A stretch of 64,000 nucleotides of DNA, from positions 718,501 through 782,500 of the forward strand of contig NZ_CP096147.1 of assembly GCF_026016445.1 (NCBI RefSeq), read 5' to 3'. A model generated the notes under the pieces. That model was not told the origin of the DNA and did no database searches. It saw only the letters and a list, made by a program, of their open reading frames with translations. Below are positions 55,369 through 64,000 of this stretch, piece by piece. This DNA comes from Cognatishimia activa. GTDB taxonomy: Bacteria; Pseudomonadota; Alphaproteobacteria; Rhodobacterales; Rhodobacteraceae. Position numbers and translations under genes: made by a program. Numbering within the stretch: position 1 is the stretch's first letter; every line of letters starts with the position of its first letter.

Positions 55369-57245
55369 TGTGTCAACCTCAGCTGGCGGATGGACGATGC
55401 GATAGCTGCAAAGGCTTCGCTGATTTCCAGGCCATTTACGTCAAAGTAGTGGCTGATGGAGCTCGCGCAGTTTTTCAGAACGCTTTGACCACCGGATGGG
55501 GCTTCAAAGCCGATCGTGAAGACAACGATACCTTCTTCTTTTGCAGCATCGCAGATGGCTTGGGTACGTGTGTTTTTGGTATTTGTGCCGTGATAGCCGC
55601 GAACACCATAGTACCAGTCGTTGTTTGCTTCGCTGTCATTCATCCATGGGTAGTAATGTTCGTCACGGTTGAATTTGATCGACGTACGTGCCCAAAGGTC
55701 AGCATAGCTGATGACTTCTGCGCTGCCCGGTTCGTTCACGGTTACCGTCTTCTTGATTTTCTTGTAGCGTTTACAAGAACCGTTGCGACGGAAAGACTTA
55801 CAGATCCCGGTGTTTACTTTTTGAGTTTCCTCATAGGAACCTTCGCCATAGGCATGATCTTTCCACTCATCTGTATGCGGCCAGTAGTACATCGGCTCAG
55901 TTGTGTCGCCGTCACCGTCCTCATCGCCGGTGTCCTCACCGATGTAAACGGAATAGACTTCTTCTTGCTCATTCCACCAAATGTTTGACTCACCAGAACG
56001 GAAGTCATCTTTGATGTAATACTGAGAAGTGTTTTGGCCATCGGTCATGAGGACCACCACTTTCAGGGTTTCACTACTGTTATAGGCGTGTGGGCGCTGG
56101 GCGAAATCGCTGTGCACGTCACCCGCGTTGACCATGGTTTCGATCACTGGCTGAATGCTTTGATCAAGCAGGGCGGTACCCCACTTCATACCCACGTCCA
56201 AGGAGGTGTTTCCGCCTCCCCACATGTCGTCAATGAAGTTCTTCAGCGTTGTGGAATCTTTTTGCATCACCAGCATTTCACGGGTGTTGTCGCTCGCTTC
56301 AACACAAACCGGATATGGCACTAATTCCATTGGATCGTTGTCGCGACCGTCTGAATCGCTCCATGGATCAAAGTGCATTGTCCGTGTAAGCTGCGCAGTC
56401 GGGTCTATCGACGTGCTATTGAAGTCGTCCGCGGTGAAATTCACACAGTTGGAATAGCTATGCTCATTTGTCAGGTTGAAGTGCTGGATAAAGGTTTCCG
56501 GCGCAGACACCTGTGTCGCGTAGGGCACGATGGAAATAGAAAGTTTACCATCTTCTGTGGTGTTGGTGAGCGTATCCACGAAGTCCTTCGCCGCCACCTT
56601 CAGGTTTGGTAGGCGATTGTTGGAGTTCATAGAGCCTGATACGTCCAGAACCAGAGAAATCTCAACACCACCAATGCTTTCTTCCGCAGCGCTGGTCGCC
56701 GTCATTGTTAAGCTGGTGATGGCCTCGGTGGTTGCGCGTGTGGAATCTTCAGCGGTGAAATCTGTCGTCACCTGAACCTTGCCACCGTTTTCTTCGGGGT
56801 TATCAGGGGAATACTCACCTGACGCCGACACACTATCAACGGTGCTGGTTGGCATACGCGTGTTCCAGTTCCAATGAAGAAACTTGGTATTGAACGTAGT
56901 TTCAGCAGTGGCGAGAACTGACTTATAACCAATGCCCTCTGTCACCTGAATGTCTTGTATTGTGCCGGATAGGCGGGGGTTATCAAGATACTCCTGAACA
57001 ACAGTTGCAGCTGGCAATGGCTGATCCAAAGCCGCCGCCGCGAGCACCGCGCGGTCCAATGTATCTTGTAGTTGCGTACGGCGCATTTCTGCCATCATGG
57101 CGTCGATGCCGATGCCGCCGACCATCATAACGATTACGAAGATCGATATCGTCAGATAAGTCATCGCTCCGTCTTCTTCACGGCGGAACCGTGAAGCGAT
57201 CTCTTGGGCTTTGACCCAATTATCTTTCCAAGAAGGATGTCTCAT
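55365..57245 (-). CDS. TadG-like protein with von Willebrand A domain
   Basis: ATG 57245 is preferred behind GAGGGA; 57260 is the alternative. The ~626-residue protein has a short N-terminus (RFRREEDGAMTYLT), a membrane helix near 29-50, and a large periplasmic vWA domain with the metal-ion site DVSGSMNSN (DxSxS) near 203. An acidic, Ca-binding-like segment (DTGDEDGDGDTTEP) near 450 is inserted. It heads a three-gene set of Tad-pilus-like minor pilins, read leftward. Confidence 0.8.
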   Translation of the reverse strand: MRHPSWKDNWVKAQEIASRFRREEDGAMTYLTISIFVIVMMVGGIGIDAMMAEMRRTQLQDTLDRAVLAAAALDQPLPAATVVQEYLDNPRLSGTIQDIQVTEGIGYKSVLATAETTFNTKFLHWNWNTRMPTSTVDSVSASGEYSPDNPEENGGKVQVTTDFTAEDSTRATTEAITSLTMTATSAAEESIGGVEISLVLDVSGSMNSNNRLPNLKVAAKDFVDTLTNTTEDGKLSISIVPYATQVSAPETFIQHFNLTNEHSYSNCVNFTADDFNSTSIDPTAQLTRTMHFDPWSDSDGRDNDPMELVPYPVCVEASDNTREMLVMQKDSTTLKNFIDDMWGGGNTSLDVGMKWGTALLDQSIQPVIETMVNAGDVHSDFAQRPHAYNSSETLKVVVLMTDGQNTSQYYIKDDFRSGESNIWWNEQEEVYSVYIGEDTGDEDGDGDTTEPMYYWPHTDEWKDHAYGEGSYEETQKVNTGICKSFRRNGSCKRYKKIKKTVTVNEPGSAEVISYADLWARTSIKFNRDEHYYPWMNDSEANNDWYYGVRGYHGTNTKNTRTQAICDAAKEEGIVVFTIGFEAPSGGQSVLKNCASSISHYFDVNGLEISEAFAAIASSIRQLRLTQ

Positions 57246-57606
57246 TTTTTCGTCCCTCATTCATTACGCCCCGCGAAGCCCTATAAACGGACTCCGGCCA
57301 CTCTCACTCGCGAAAAAATGTGACAGGTGAATTGGGCTGAATTGCGGCGAATTAAGGGGATTTTTAGTCATTTTATGCTTGTTTTGGCGGCATTGCCCCC
57401 AAATCGTGAAATGATTTTTTTAAAACGAATTGATTGTCCTTGTACTCGAAACAACGCCCTTCTTAAGTCTCGTACTGAAACTTGCAGCTGTAAAAGTTTT
57501 CAAACTGATTAAAATTTGCGCAACCGCCTCTCGCTTATTGAGGTGAAACACGTTTAGGTTGGGGTGTGCGACCTTGAGTCGCGAGTAAGCTTGTCAGGAG
57601 GATAAG
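57246..57606. other. Divergent intergenic region of tadG-like and glutamate dehydrogenase genes
   Basis: About 360 bases without a gene. AGGAGG at 57596-57601 is the ribosome site of the dehydrogenase. A short dyad GCGAC/GTCGC lies at about 57568-57582. No other element is recognised. Confidence 0.4.
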
Positions 57607-59037
57607 ATGAGCGTTGTTAACGAGCCGAGTTTCCGGGAAAGCGTAGATATGATGTTCAACCGCGCGGTTTCCTTGATGGAATTACCGCCGGGGCTCGAAG
57701 AAAAAATACGGGTGTGTAATGCGACTTATACGGTGCGCTTTGGGGTGCGTCTCAGGGGAAGTCTACATACATTCACGGGGTATCGTTCGGTACATTCGGA
57801 ACATATGGAGCCTGTTAAAGGCGGCATCCGTTACGCGACCGGCGTTAATCAAGACGAGGTCGAGGCACTTGCCGCCCTCATGACTTACAAATGTGCATTG
57901 GTTGAAGCGCCTTTTGGCGGTTCGAAGGGGGGCCTTTGCATTGATCCACGTGAGTATGAAGAACATGAGCTGGAGTTGATCACACGTCGATTTGCTTATG
58001 AGCTTGCAAAGCGTGACCTGATCCATCCATCACAGAACGTGCCAGCGCCAGATATGGGCACTGGTGAACGTGAAATGGCGTGGATAGCTGACCAATACGC
58101 GCGCATGAATACAACCGACATCAATGCGAAGGCCTGTGTGACAGGTAAGCCGCTCAATGCAGGTGGTATTTCTGGGCGCGTCGAGGCAACCGGCCGCGGT
58201 GTCCAATATGCGCTTCGTGAATTTTTCCGCGATCAGCGCGACATCGAGAAGGCAGGCATGAGTGGCAAGCTCGACGGCAAGCGTATCATCGTGCAGGGCT
58301 TAGGTAACGTGGGTTATCATGCCGCCAAGTTCCTGCGCGAGGAAGATGGCTCCCTGATTGTTGGGATCATTGAGCGCGACGGGGCCTTGGTGAACGATGC
58401 TGGCATGGATGTTGATGCGGTACGTGATTGGATCATGAATCACGGAGGCGTAAAGGGCTACCCGGATGCGACCTACGTTGAAAACGGTGCGAGCGTTCTG
58501 GAAGGCGATTGTGACATCCTGATCCCAGCGGCTCTGGAAGGGGTGATCAATCTTTCCAATGCAGCGAAGATCAAAGCGCCGCTCATTATCGAGGCAGCAA
58601 ATGGTCCTGTGACTGCGGGTGCGGATGAAATCCTGCGTGAGAAGGGGACTGTGATTATCCCGGATATGTATGCCAACGCGGGCGGTGTGACCGTTTCCTA
58701 CTTTGAGTGGGTTAAGAATCTAAGCCATATTCGCTTTGGTCGCATGCAGCGCCGTCAGGAAGAGGCACGCCACCAGCTGGTGATCGACGAATTGCAGCGT
58801 CTGGATGATTATCTGGGGGATGCATGGTCCATGTCGCCTGATTTCAAGCAGAAGTATCTTCAGGGTGCTGACGAGCTTGAACTGGTGCGCTCTGGTTTGG
58901 ATGACACCATGCGGGTGGCCTACCAATCCATGCGTGAGCGTTGGCACGGCGATGACCGTATCACCGATCTGCGCACCGCAGCATATTTGGTTTCGATCGA
59001 AAAAGTGGCAGCTAGCTACCGGGCTAAAGGTCTCTGA
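57607..59037 (+). CDS. Glu/Leu/Phe/Val dehydrogenase family (glutamate dehydrogenase type)
   Basis: The 476-residue enzyme has KGGIRYATG near 75, the catalytic Lys in the ALMTYKCALVEAPFGGSKGG segment near 95-113, and PAPDMGTGEREMAWI near 148 (catalytic Asp). The NAD(P) fold contains IVQGLGNVGYHAAKF near 232. It interconverts 2-oxoglutarate and glutamate, or a related branched or aromatic amino acid. The ~450-480-residue, non-hexameric-like size and the C-terminal helix fit a bacterial NAD-type glutamate dehydrogenase. AGGAGGATAAG precedes the start; a terminator follows. Confidence 0.92.
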   Translation: MSVVNEPSFRESVDMMFNRAVSLMELPPGLEEKIRVCNATYTVRFGVRLRGSLHTFTGYRSVHSEHMEPVKGGIRYATGVNQDEVEALAALMTYKCALVEAPFGGSKGGLCIDPREYEEHELELITRRFAYELAKRDLIHPSQNVPAPDMGTGEREMAWIADQYARMNTTDINAKACVTGKPLNAGGISGRVEATGRGVQYALREFFRDQRDIEKAGMSGKLDGKRIIVQGLGNVGYHAAKFLREEDGSLIVGIIERDGALVNDAGMDVDAVRDWIMNHGGVKGYPDATYVENGASVLEGDCDILIPAALEGVINLSNAAKIKAPLIIEAANGPVTAGADEILREKGTVIIPDMYANAGGVTVSYFEWVKNLSHIRFGRMQRRQEEARHQLVIDELQRLDDYLGDAWSMSPDFKQKYLQGADELELVRSGLDDTMRVAYQSMRERWHGDDRITDLRTAAYLVSIEKVAASYRAKGL

Positions 59038-59060
59038 TCACAAGCCGTTCAAATCGAAAA

Positions 59061-59086
59061 GGAAAGCCCGCCTCGGCGGGCTTTTC
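59061..59086 (+). terminator. Rho-independent terminator after the glutamate dehydrogenase gene
   Basis: A perfect stem (AAAGCCCGC/GCGGGCTTT, loop CTCG) ends in TTTT. Confidence 0.9.
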
Positions 59087-59141
59087 TGGTTGCAGAGGGT
59101 CTGGCAGACAGGCATGTTTGCCCAAAGCTGAAGGGGGATCT

Positions 59142-59447
59142 ATGCGTATCCTATTGACGACGAGTTTCGTATTGGCTGCTTCATTCGCCACTGCGGAAGA
59201 AGTGGATGAAGCCAAAATTGCGCAATGTGAGGCGCTGGGCGGGATCGTGACTCAGCTGGTTGAGCTACGTCAGGATGGCAAACGTGAGAAACGCGCTATT
59301 CGCACCCTGACCAAAGGCAACTCAGCCGTGGAAGAGAAATATCAGCCCGTCGTGCAGTTCCTTTCCGGCTGGGTTTATTCATTGACCAAAGAAGAGCTTA
59401 CCTTTGAACCCGGTGTGAAATACACCGAATCCTGCCTCACCCAATAA
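59142..59447 (+). CDS. Small exported hypothetical protein
   Basis: ATG 59142 follows AAGGGGG and gives a signal peptide (MRILLTTSFVLAASFATA). The mature ~83 residues (AEEVDEAKIAQCEALGG, TESCLTQ) carry two cysteines that may form a disulfide. I do not recognise a family. It lies between a dehydrogenase and dnaG as a single gene. Confidence 0.75.
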   Translation: MRILLTTSFVLAASFATAEEVDEAKIAQCEALGGIVTQLVELRQDGKREKRAIRTLTKGNSAVEEKYQPVVQFLSGWVYSLTKEELTFEPGVKYTESCLTQ

Positions 59448-59513
59448 GCCGTTAACCCTGTTTGATCCGCGCTCATGCTGGACATGGGGCGAAAGGCGTC
59501 CATATAGTATCTC

Positions 59514-61457
59514 ATGAGCCTGACTCCCGCCTTTCTCGATGAATTGCGTACCCGCACGAGCCTCGTGCAGGTGATTGGGCGCAAGGTGCTTTGGGATAAC
59601 CGCAAGTCCAATCCTGGCAAGGGGGATATGTGGTCACCGTGCCCCTTTCATCACGAAAAAACTGCGTCTTTTCATGTGGATGACCAAAAGGGGTTCTACT
59701 ACTGCTTTGGCTGCCATGCCAAAGGCGATGCCATCAACTTCGTGCAGGAAACGGAAAACGTCAGTTTTGTTGAAGCTGTAAAGATCCTCGCAGACGAAGC
59801 CGGAATGGCGATGCCTGACCGCGATCCGCGTGCGCAGGAAAAGGCGGATAAACGCGCCACGCTTGCTGATGTGATGGAGCAGGCCGTTCAGTTTTTCCGT
59901 ATGTCGCTGAAGACAGCTGCGGCTGCCGAGGCCCGCGCCTATCTTGAGCGTCGCGGGATGAGCCTGGAAACTCAGGACAAGTTCGACATTGGCTATGCGC
60001 CTGAGGGCAATCAGCTTTTCAAACATCTGACCGGCAAGGGTATCGATCCCAAGATGGTCATCGATGCTGGTCTTGCAGCGGTGCCTGATGACGGCCGCGC
60101 ACCCTATGATCGTTTCCGTGGGCGTATTACCTTCCCTATTCGCGATCCGCGTGGACGTTGCATTTCCATGGGGGGCAGGGCGCTTGATCCAAACGCCCGC
60201 GCCAAATACCTCAACGGCCCGGAAACCACGCTCTTTGACAAGGGGCGGAGCCTCTATAACCAAGGGCCCGCGCGTGCGGCTGCCGGGAAAGGCCAACCAC
60301 TGATTGTCGCAGAAGGCTACATGGATGTGATTGCCTTGGTGGAAGCTGGCTTTGGCGGCTCAGTCGCTCCGCTTGGCACGGCCATCACTGAAAACCAGCT
60401 TCAACTTCTTTGGCGTATCTCGCCCGAGCCGATCATTGCGCTTGATGGCGACAAGGCGGGGGTGCGAGCAGCGCTCCGATTGATTGATATTGCATTGCCG
60501 TTAATGGAAGCGGGGCAAAGCCTTCGGTTTGCCTTGATGCCTGAGGGGCAAGACCCCGATGATCTGATAAAAGCCAAAGGCTCTAAGGCGGTTCAGGCCG
60601 TTCTCGATCAAGCCCGCCCGATGGTGGATTTGCTGTGGGAGCGTGAGATCGAGGGCAAGAACTTTGATAGCCCTGAACGTAAAGCTGCGCTCGACAAAGC
60701 TTTGCGAGAAAAGATCAAGCTGATCAAAGACCCGTCTATCCGCGCGCACTACGGACAGGCCATCAAAGATTTACGTTGGAAATTGTTCCGCCCGGCGAGC
60801 GGCGGAAAGAAGGGCGGCGCCTTCCGTCCGGGAAAATGGGCGCCAACCGGGGCAAAAGGCACAACCAAAGCTTCTCTTGTGGCATCCGCAGACGCTGCGC
60901 GTCAGCGTCATATGCGTGAAGCCGTGATCATGGCTTCGATCATTGCTACACCAGCTGTTCTTGATGAGTTTGAAGAAGGGCTAGAGCGTCTTACCTGTGA
61001 AGACAATGATCACAGCTTTCTACGTGACCTTCTTTTGCGGCAGGCCCATCGCGGTGTGCATGATTTGCGTAGCGTCATTGAGGACGCGATGGGGCCAGAG
61101 CCACTTGATTTTCTCATGGGTCATCCACATGTGCGTATTGCTCCGCCGGTGCGGCGTCCAGGTGACGTCGAGCTCGCGCGGCAGACCGTTTCAGAAGAGA
61201 TGCAAAAACTGACCGCTGAGGCTGGCTGGCAAGCGGAATTGGCGGAAGCCGAGGAAGATCTGCGTGACGCATCTGACGAAGCGGTTACATGGCGTCTGGG
61301 GCAGGCTGCAGAGGCGCGCAATCGCGCGCTGCGTAGCTTGCAGGAAGATAGTGCAGAATATGAGGTGGGCGACAATGGTGCGCCCATCGACAAAGATGAA
61401 CGCGCGGCATTGGACGCGCTGATGGAGAGAATCACTTTTGCGAAACGGCAGAGGTAA
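59514..61457 (+). CDS. dnaG: DNA primase
   Basis: The 647-residue protein has the CHC2 zinc site (CPFHHEKTASF near 43 and CFGCHAKGD near 65). The TOPRIM core has VAEGYMDVIALVEAGFGG near 263 and IALDGDKAGVRAALR near 309. A helical C-terminal domain with an acidic, helix-rich end (RQTVSEEMQKL and ADEAVTWRLGQA-like) binds DnaB helicase. It makes RNA primers at the replication fork. Placement directly before rpoD matches the usual alphaproteobacterial macromolecular-synthesis layout. Confidence 0.96.
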   Translation: MSLTPAFLDELRTRTSLVQVIGRKVLWDNRKSNPGKGDMWSPCPFHHEKTASFHVDDQKGFYYCFGCHAKGDAINFVQETENVSFVEAVKILADEAGMAMPDRDPRAQEKADKRATLADVMEQAVQFFRMSLKTAAAAEARAYLERRGMSLETQDKFDIGYAPEGNQLFKHLTGKGIDPKMVIDAGLAAVPDDGRAPYDRFRGRITFPIRDPRGRCISMGGRALDPNARAKYLNGPETTLFDKGRSLYNQGPARAAAGKGQPLIVAEGYMDVIALVEAGFGGSVAPLGTAITENQLQLLWRISPEPIIALDGDKAGVRAALRLIDIALPLMEAGQSLRFALMPEGQDPDDLIKAKGSKAVQAVLDQARPMVDLLWEREIEGKNFDSPERKAALDKALREKIKLIKDPSIRAHYGQAIKDLRWKLFRPASGGKKGGAFRPGKWAPTGAKGTTKASLVASADAARQRHMREAVIMASIIATPAVLDEFEEGLERLTCEDNDHSFLRDLLLRQAHRGVHDLRSVIEDAMGPEPLDFLMGHPHVRIAPPVRRPGDVELARQTVSEEMQKLTAEAGWQAELAEAEEDLRDASDEAVTWRLGQAAEARNRALRSLQEDSAEYEVGDNGAPIDKDERAALDALMERITFAKRQR

Positions 61458-61487
61458 ATTTGCCGTTTTGGTGAAGAATTCAGTTAG

Positions 61488-61549
61488 GAATCGGGGTAAG
61501 TAGGGTGTGCGAATCACTTAATCGCGCTAATGATTCGTTCTAACGAATC
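61488..61549. promoter_or_regulatory. Four GANTC (CcrM) sites and a 20-bp perfect palindrome upstream of rpoD
   Basis: GAATC at 61488-61492, GAATC at 61511-61515, GATTC at 61532-61536 and GAATC at 61545-61549 lie within 62 bases. The last two form the perfect dyad TGATTCGTT-CT-AACGAATCA (61531-61550). GANTC is the recognition site of the cell-cycle methyltransferase CcrM; chance would give about one per 256 bases. Methylation-sensitive or GcrA-linked control of rpoD is inferred. Confidence 0.5.
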
Positions 61550-61578
61550 ACCCACGCCCCAGTTTGCAGGAGCAGCGA

Positions 61579-63558
61579 ATGGCCGCAAAAGACACCGACG
61601 ACCGTAAGCCCGACGATCAGGACGCGGAAATCTCTCTTGATATGAGCCAAGCCGCGGTCAAGAAAATGATCGCTGAGGCGCGGGAGAAGGGCTACATCAC
61701 CTATGATCGCCTGAACTCTGTTCTGCCGCCGGATCAGGTGAATTCTGAGCAAATCGAAGACGTGATGTCGATGCTGTCCGAAATGGGCATCAACATCATC
61801 GAAGACGAAGAAGTCGAAGAAGAAGAGCAAAAGACCACAGCGCTGGTCGATACCTCTTCCGCAAACCGCGAAGTCGCGCTTGGGTCTGGCAACGCTGAAA
61901 AACTGGATCGCACTGACGACCCGGTCCGTATGTATCTGCGTGAGATGGGCTCTGTTGAGCTCTTGTCTCGTGAGGGTGAGATCGCGATTGCGAAACGCAT
62001 CGAGGCCGGTCGCAACACGATGATCGCCGGGCTCTGTGAAAGCCCACTGACCTTCCAGGCGATCACAATCTGGCGTGACGAACTTCTGTCTGAAGACATT
62101 CTTTTGCGCGATGTCATCGATCTGGAAACCACCTTTGGTGACCAGATGGGCGACGATGACGAGGAAGAAAGCGTGACCAGCACCGCCGGTGCCGCCGCGC
62201 CTGAAAAGAAAGAAAAGGCGCAGGAACTCGACGCTGATGGCAACCCAATTGCCAATGATGACGAAGATGATGACGATGATCAGGCAAACCTGTCGCTTGC
62301 GGCGATGGAAGCAGCGCTGAAGCCTCGCGTTCTGGAAATGCTGGATCGCATCGCAGAAGACTACGCTGAACTGTCAGAAATGCAGGACAGCCGGATTTCT
62401 GCGACTTTGAACGAAGATGATACCTTCTCTTCCAAAGAAGAAGACAAATATCAGAAACTGCGCTCTGAGATCGTGGAACTGGTGAACGAACTTCACCTGC
62501 ACAACAACCGTATCGAAGCGCTGATCGACCAGCTCTACGGTATCAACCGTCGTATCATGTCCATCGACAGCTCCATGGTGAAACTGGCTGACCAAGCCCG
62601 CATCAACCGCCGTGAATTCATTGACGCTTACCGTGGTCGCGAACTTGATCCAACTTGGCTTGAAGACATGTCCCAAAAGCCGGGTCGTGGCTGGCAGATG
62701 TTCATGGAACGCTCTGTCGATAAAGTCGAAGAACTGCGCGGTGATATGGCGCAAGTGGGTCAATACGTCGGCCTTGATATCCCTGAATTCCGCCGCATTG
62801 TGCAGCAGGTTCAGAAGGGTGAAAAAGAAGCCCGTCAGGCGAAGAAAGAGATGGTCGAGGCAAACCTGCGTCTCGTGATTTCCATCGCCAAAAAGTACAC
62901 GAACCGTGGCCTGCAATTCCTTGATCTTATTCAAGAAGGTAATATTGGCCTGATGAAGGCCGTGGACAAGTTTGAATACCGTCGTGGCTATAAATTCTCC
63001 ACCTATGCAACATGGTGGATCCGTCAGGCAATCACACGTTCGATTGCAGACCAGGCACGTACCATCCGTATCCCAGTGCACATGATCGAGACGATCAACA
63101 AGTTGGTGCGTACCGGTCGCCAGATGCTGCATGAAATCGGTCGCGAGCCGACACCTGAAGAACTGGCTGACAAGCTGCAGATGCCGCTTGAGAAGGTCCG
63201 TAAGGTGATGAAGATCGCCAAAGAGCCGATCTCTCTGGAAACACCAATTGGTGATGAGGAAGATTCACAGCTCGGCGATTTCATCGAGGATAAAAACGCG
63301 GTTCTGCCACTGGATTCCGCAATTCAGGAAAACCTGAAAGAAACCACGACTCGCGTCCTCGCCTCTCTGACGCCACGCGAAGAACGTGTTCTTCGGATGC
63401 GTTTTGGTATTGGTATGAACACCGACCACACTCTGGAAGAGGTTGGTCAGCAATTCAGCGTGACCCGTGAACGGATCCGTCAGATCGAAGCGAAAGCACT
63501 GCGGAAGCTGAAGCACCCAAGCCGCAGCCGCAAGCTGCGCAGCTTCCTAGATCAATAA
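61579..63558 (+). CDS. rpoD: RNA polymerase primary sigma factor (sigma-70)
   Basis: ATG 61579 follows CAGGAG; the longer start adds four residues. The 659 residues are the primary sigma pattern. Region 1.1 is near 1-100. An acidic low-complexity stretch is near 190-235. Region 2 ([31 protein letters not shown]) is near 433-490, region 3 follows, and region 4 has [20 protein letters not shown] near 615. The acidic insert is typical of alphaproteobacterial RpoD. It directs transcription of housekeeping genes. A GNRA-loop terminator follows. Confidence 0.97.
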   Translation: MAAKDTDDRKPDDQDAEISLDMSQAAVKKMIAEAREKGYITYDRLNSVLPPDQVNSEQIEDVMSMLSEMGINIIEDEEVEEEEQKTTALVDTSSANREVALGSGNAEKLDRTDDPVRMYLREMGSVELLSREGEIAIAKRIEAGRNTMIAGLCESPLTFQAITIWRDELLSEDILLRDVIDLETTFGDQMGDDDEEESVTSTAGAAAPEKKEKAQELDADGNPIANDDEDDDDDQANLSLAAMEAALKPRVLEMLDRIAEDYAELSEMQDSRISATLNEDDTFSSKEEDKYQKLRSEIVELVNELHLHNNRIEALIDQLYGINRRIMSIDSSMVKLADQARINRREFIDAYRGRELDPTWLEDMSQKPGRGWQMFMERSVDKVEELRGDMAQVGQYVGLDIPEFRRIVQQVQKGEKEARQAKKEMVEANLRLVISIAKKYTNRGLQFLDLIQEGNIGLMKAVDKFEYRRGYKFSTYATWWIRQAITRSIADQARTIRIPVHMIETINKLVRTGRQMLHEIGREPTPEELADKLQMPLEKVRKVMKIAKEPISLETPIGDEEDSQLGDFIEDKNAVLPLDSAIQENLKETTTRVLASLTPREERVLRMRFGIGMNTDHTLEEVGQQFSVTRERIRQIEAKALRKLKHPSRSRKLRSFLDQ

Positions 63559-63565
63559 TTCAGTG

Positions 63566-63600
63566 CGCCTCCGAGGAAACTCGGGGGCGTTTTCTTCTTT
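63566..63600 (+). terminator. Rho-independent terminator after rpoD
   Basis: A 10-bp stem (CGCCTCCGAG/CTCGGGGGCG, loop GAAA, one G-U) is followed by a T-rich tract with two C residues at 63590-63600. Confidence 0.9.
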
Positions 63601-63614
63601 GGAAGGATACCCCT

Positions 63615-63881
63615 ATGTCTTTGCTCAAGAAACTTTTTGGTGGCTCTGGCCCTAAAGCGCCAGAACCTGAATCTCATCAGGGGTTTCTCATCTTTCCGGA
63701 TTCCCAGGCCGAAGGTGGGAATTACCGCCTTGGTGCACGGATTGAAAAGGAAATTGGTGGTGAGCTGAAAACCCACCTTTTGATCCGGGCGGATACCTTC
63801 AATACTGCGGATGCGGCGAATGAAGCTGCAGTTCGAAAGGCAAAGCTGCTAATAGATCAGATGGGCGAGCGTCTGTTCTAA
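63615..63881 (+). CDS. HlyU-like small protein
   Basis: The 88-residue protein starts MSLLKKLFGGSG and carries GGNYRLGARIEKEIGGELKTHLLIRADT near 36-62, the pattern of the HlyU family (Pfam DUF/HlyU). HlyU was named as an activator of haemolysin in Vibrio, but that is a different fold in some annotations, so a regulatory role here is uncertain. It sits right after the rpoD terminator. Confidence 0.75.
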   Translation: MSLLKKLFGGSGPKAPEPESHQGFLIFPDSQAEGGNYRLGARIEKEIGGELKTHLLIRADTFNTADAANEAAVRKAKLLIDQMGERLF

Positions 63882-63975
63882 ACAGCTTACTTCAATTGCA
63901 TTGTTGTGAATTTTCATGCGCGTTATTCGGGCATCGTGTTAACGTGCCTTAGTTTCAGTTTATTAGGGTAGTGAT

Positions 63976-64000
63976 ATGAAAATACTCAAATGGATTTTCG
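63976..64000 (+). CDS. Start of a further gene (partial, cut by the window end)
   Basis: ATG 63976 after AGGGTAGTG opens a frame with MKILKWIF, a basic then hydrophobic start as in signal or membrane peptides. Only eight codons are visible, so no identity can be given. Confidence 0.35.

Noticed and set aside
62374..63132. A 252-codon antisense frame in rpoD
   Set aside because: Same cause as in ctaD; the product has no recognised domain and lies within conserved sigma regions.

Overview
The window looks like a chromosomal segment of a marine alphaproteobacterium of the Rhodobacteraceae (roseobacter group). This rests on the gene set: an aa3-type ctaD with a Rhodobacter-style FNR box, a DUF1127 gene followed by CCUCCUCCC stem-loop RNAs, a stand-alone PutA with a divergent Lrp-type regulator, a rpoD/dnaG pair, clustered GANTC sites, and protein signatures throughout. 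No insertion sequence, integrase, prophage or CRISPR array was seen. I could not run similarity searches, so every family call is from motifs and recognised sequence patterns.

Region 1 (1-17164) is a surface or extracellular polysaccharide locus. It holds the end of a GT2 glycosyltransferase, a one-module NRPS, its phosphopantetheinyl transferase, a Wzz/GumC chain-length protein, an ExoY-type initiating sugar transferase, a Wzy/ligase-like membrane protein, a WecG/TagA transferase, a Gfo/Idh/MocA oxidoreductase, GT4 and GT2 transferases, an oxidoreductase-epimerase fusion and a CpsD-like ATPase. The NRPS is formyltransferase - degenerate condensation domain - adenylation domain with an embedded luciferase-like monooxygenase - carrier protein. 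The CpsD-like protein lacks the P-loop lysine. The initiating transferase is preceded by a leader with several perfect hairpins.

Region 2 (17186-24467) holds a possible polyprenyl-phosphate-sugar pathway: an SMR/EamA-like flippase candidate, a HAD-UbiA fusion resembling decaprenyl-phosphate phosphoribosyltransferase, and two paralogous GT-C membrane glycosyltransferases of equal length. A crotonase and an AraC regulator lie between the two paralogues.

Region 3 (24938-36197) is mixed housekeeping: tRNA-Leu(GAG), a DUF2306 protein, a membrane LytTR regulator, lipB, a soluble-type cytochrome c, a TPR-sulfotransferase, a PiT phosphate transporter, a NUDIX hydrolase, ctaD, a methyltransferase, a DUF2244 protein and an AT-rich orphan gene.

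Region 4 (36132-43706) contains apbC/mrp, a DUF1127 gene with six CCUCCUCCC-loop hairpins arranged as three two-hairpin RNAs (the CcsR/'cuckoo' type), a DUF2235 protein, a thioesterase, metF with divergent metR, an inositol monophosphatase, a GFA protein and a rhomboid protease. Region 5 (43766-64000) contains putA/putR, a TPR protein, tRNA-Leu(UAA), two SnoaL-like proteins, a LysR regulator, metG, an aldo/keto reductase, a three-gene TadE/TadE/TadG set, glutamate-type dehydrogenase, dnaG, rpoD, a HlyU-like gene and the first codons of a further gene.

The most unusual content is the NRPS inside the polysaccharide locus, the structured leader before the ExoY-type gene, the HAD-UbiA/flippase/GT-C set, the lysine-less CpsD protein and the GANTC cluster before rpoD.
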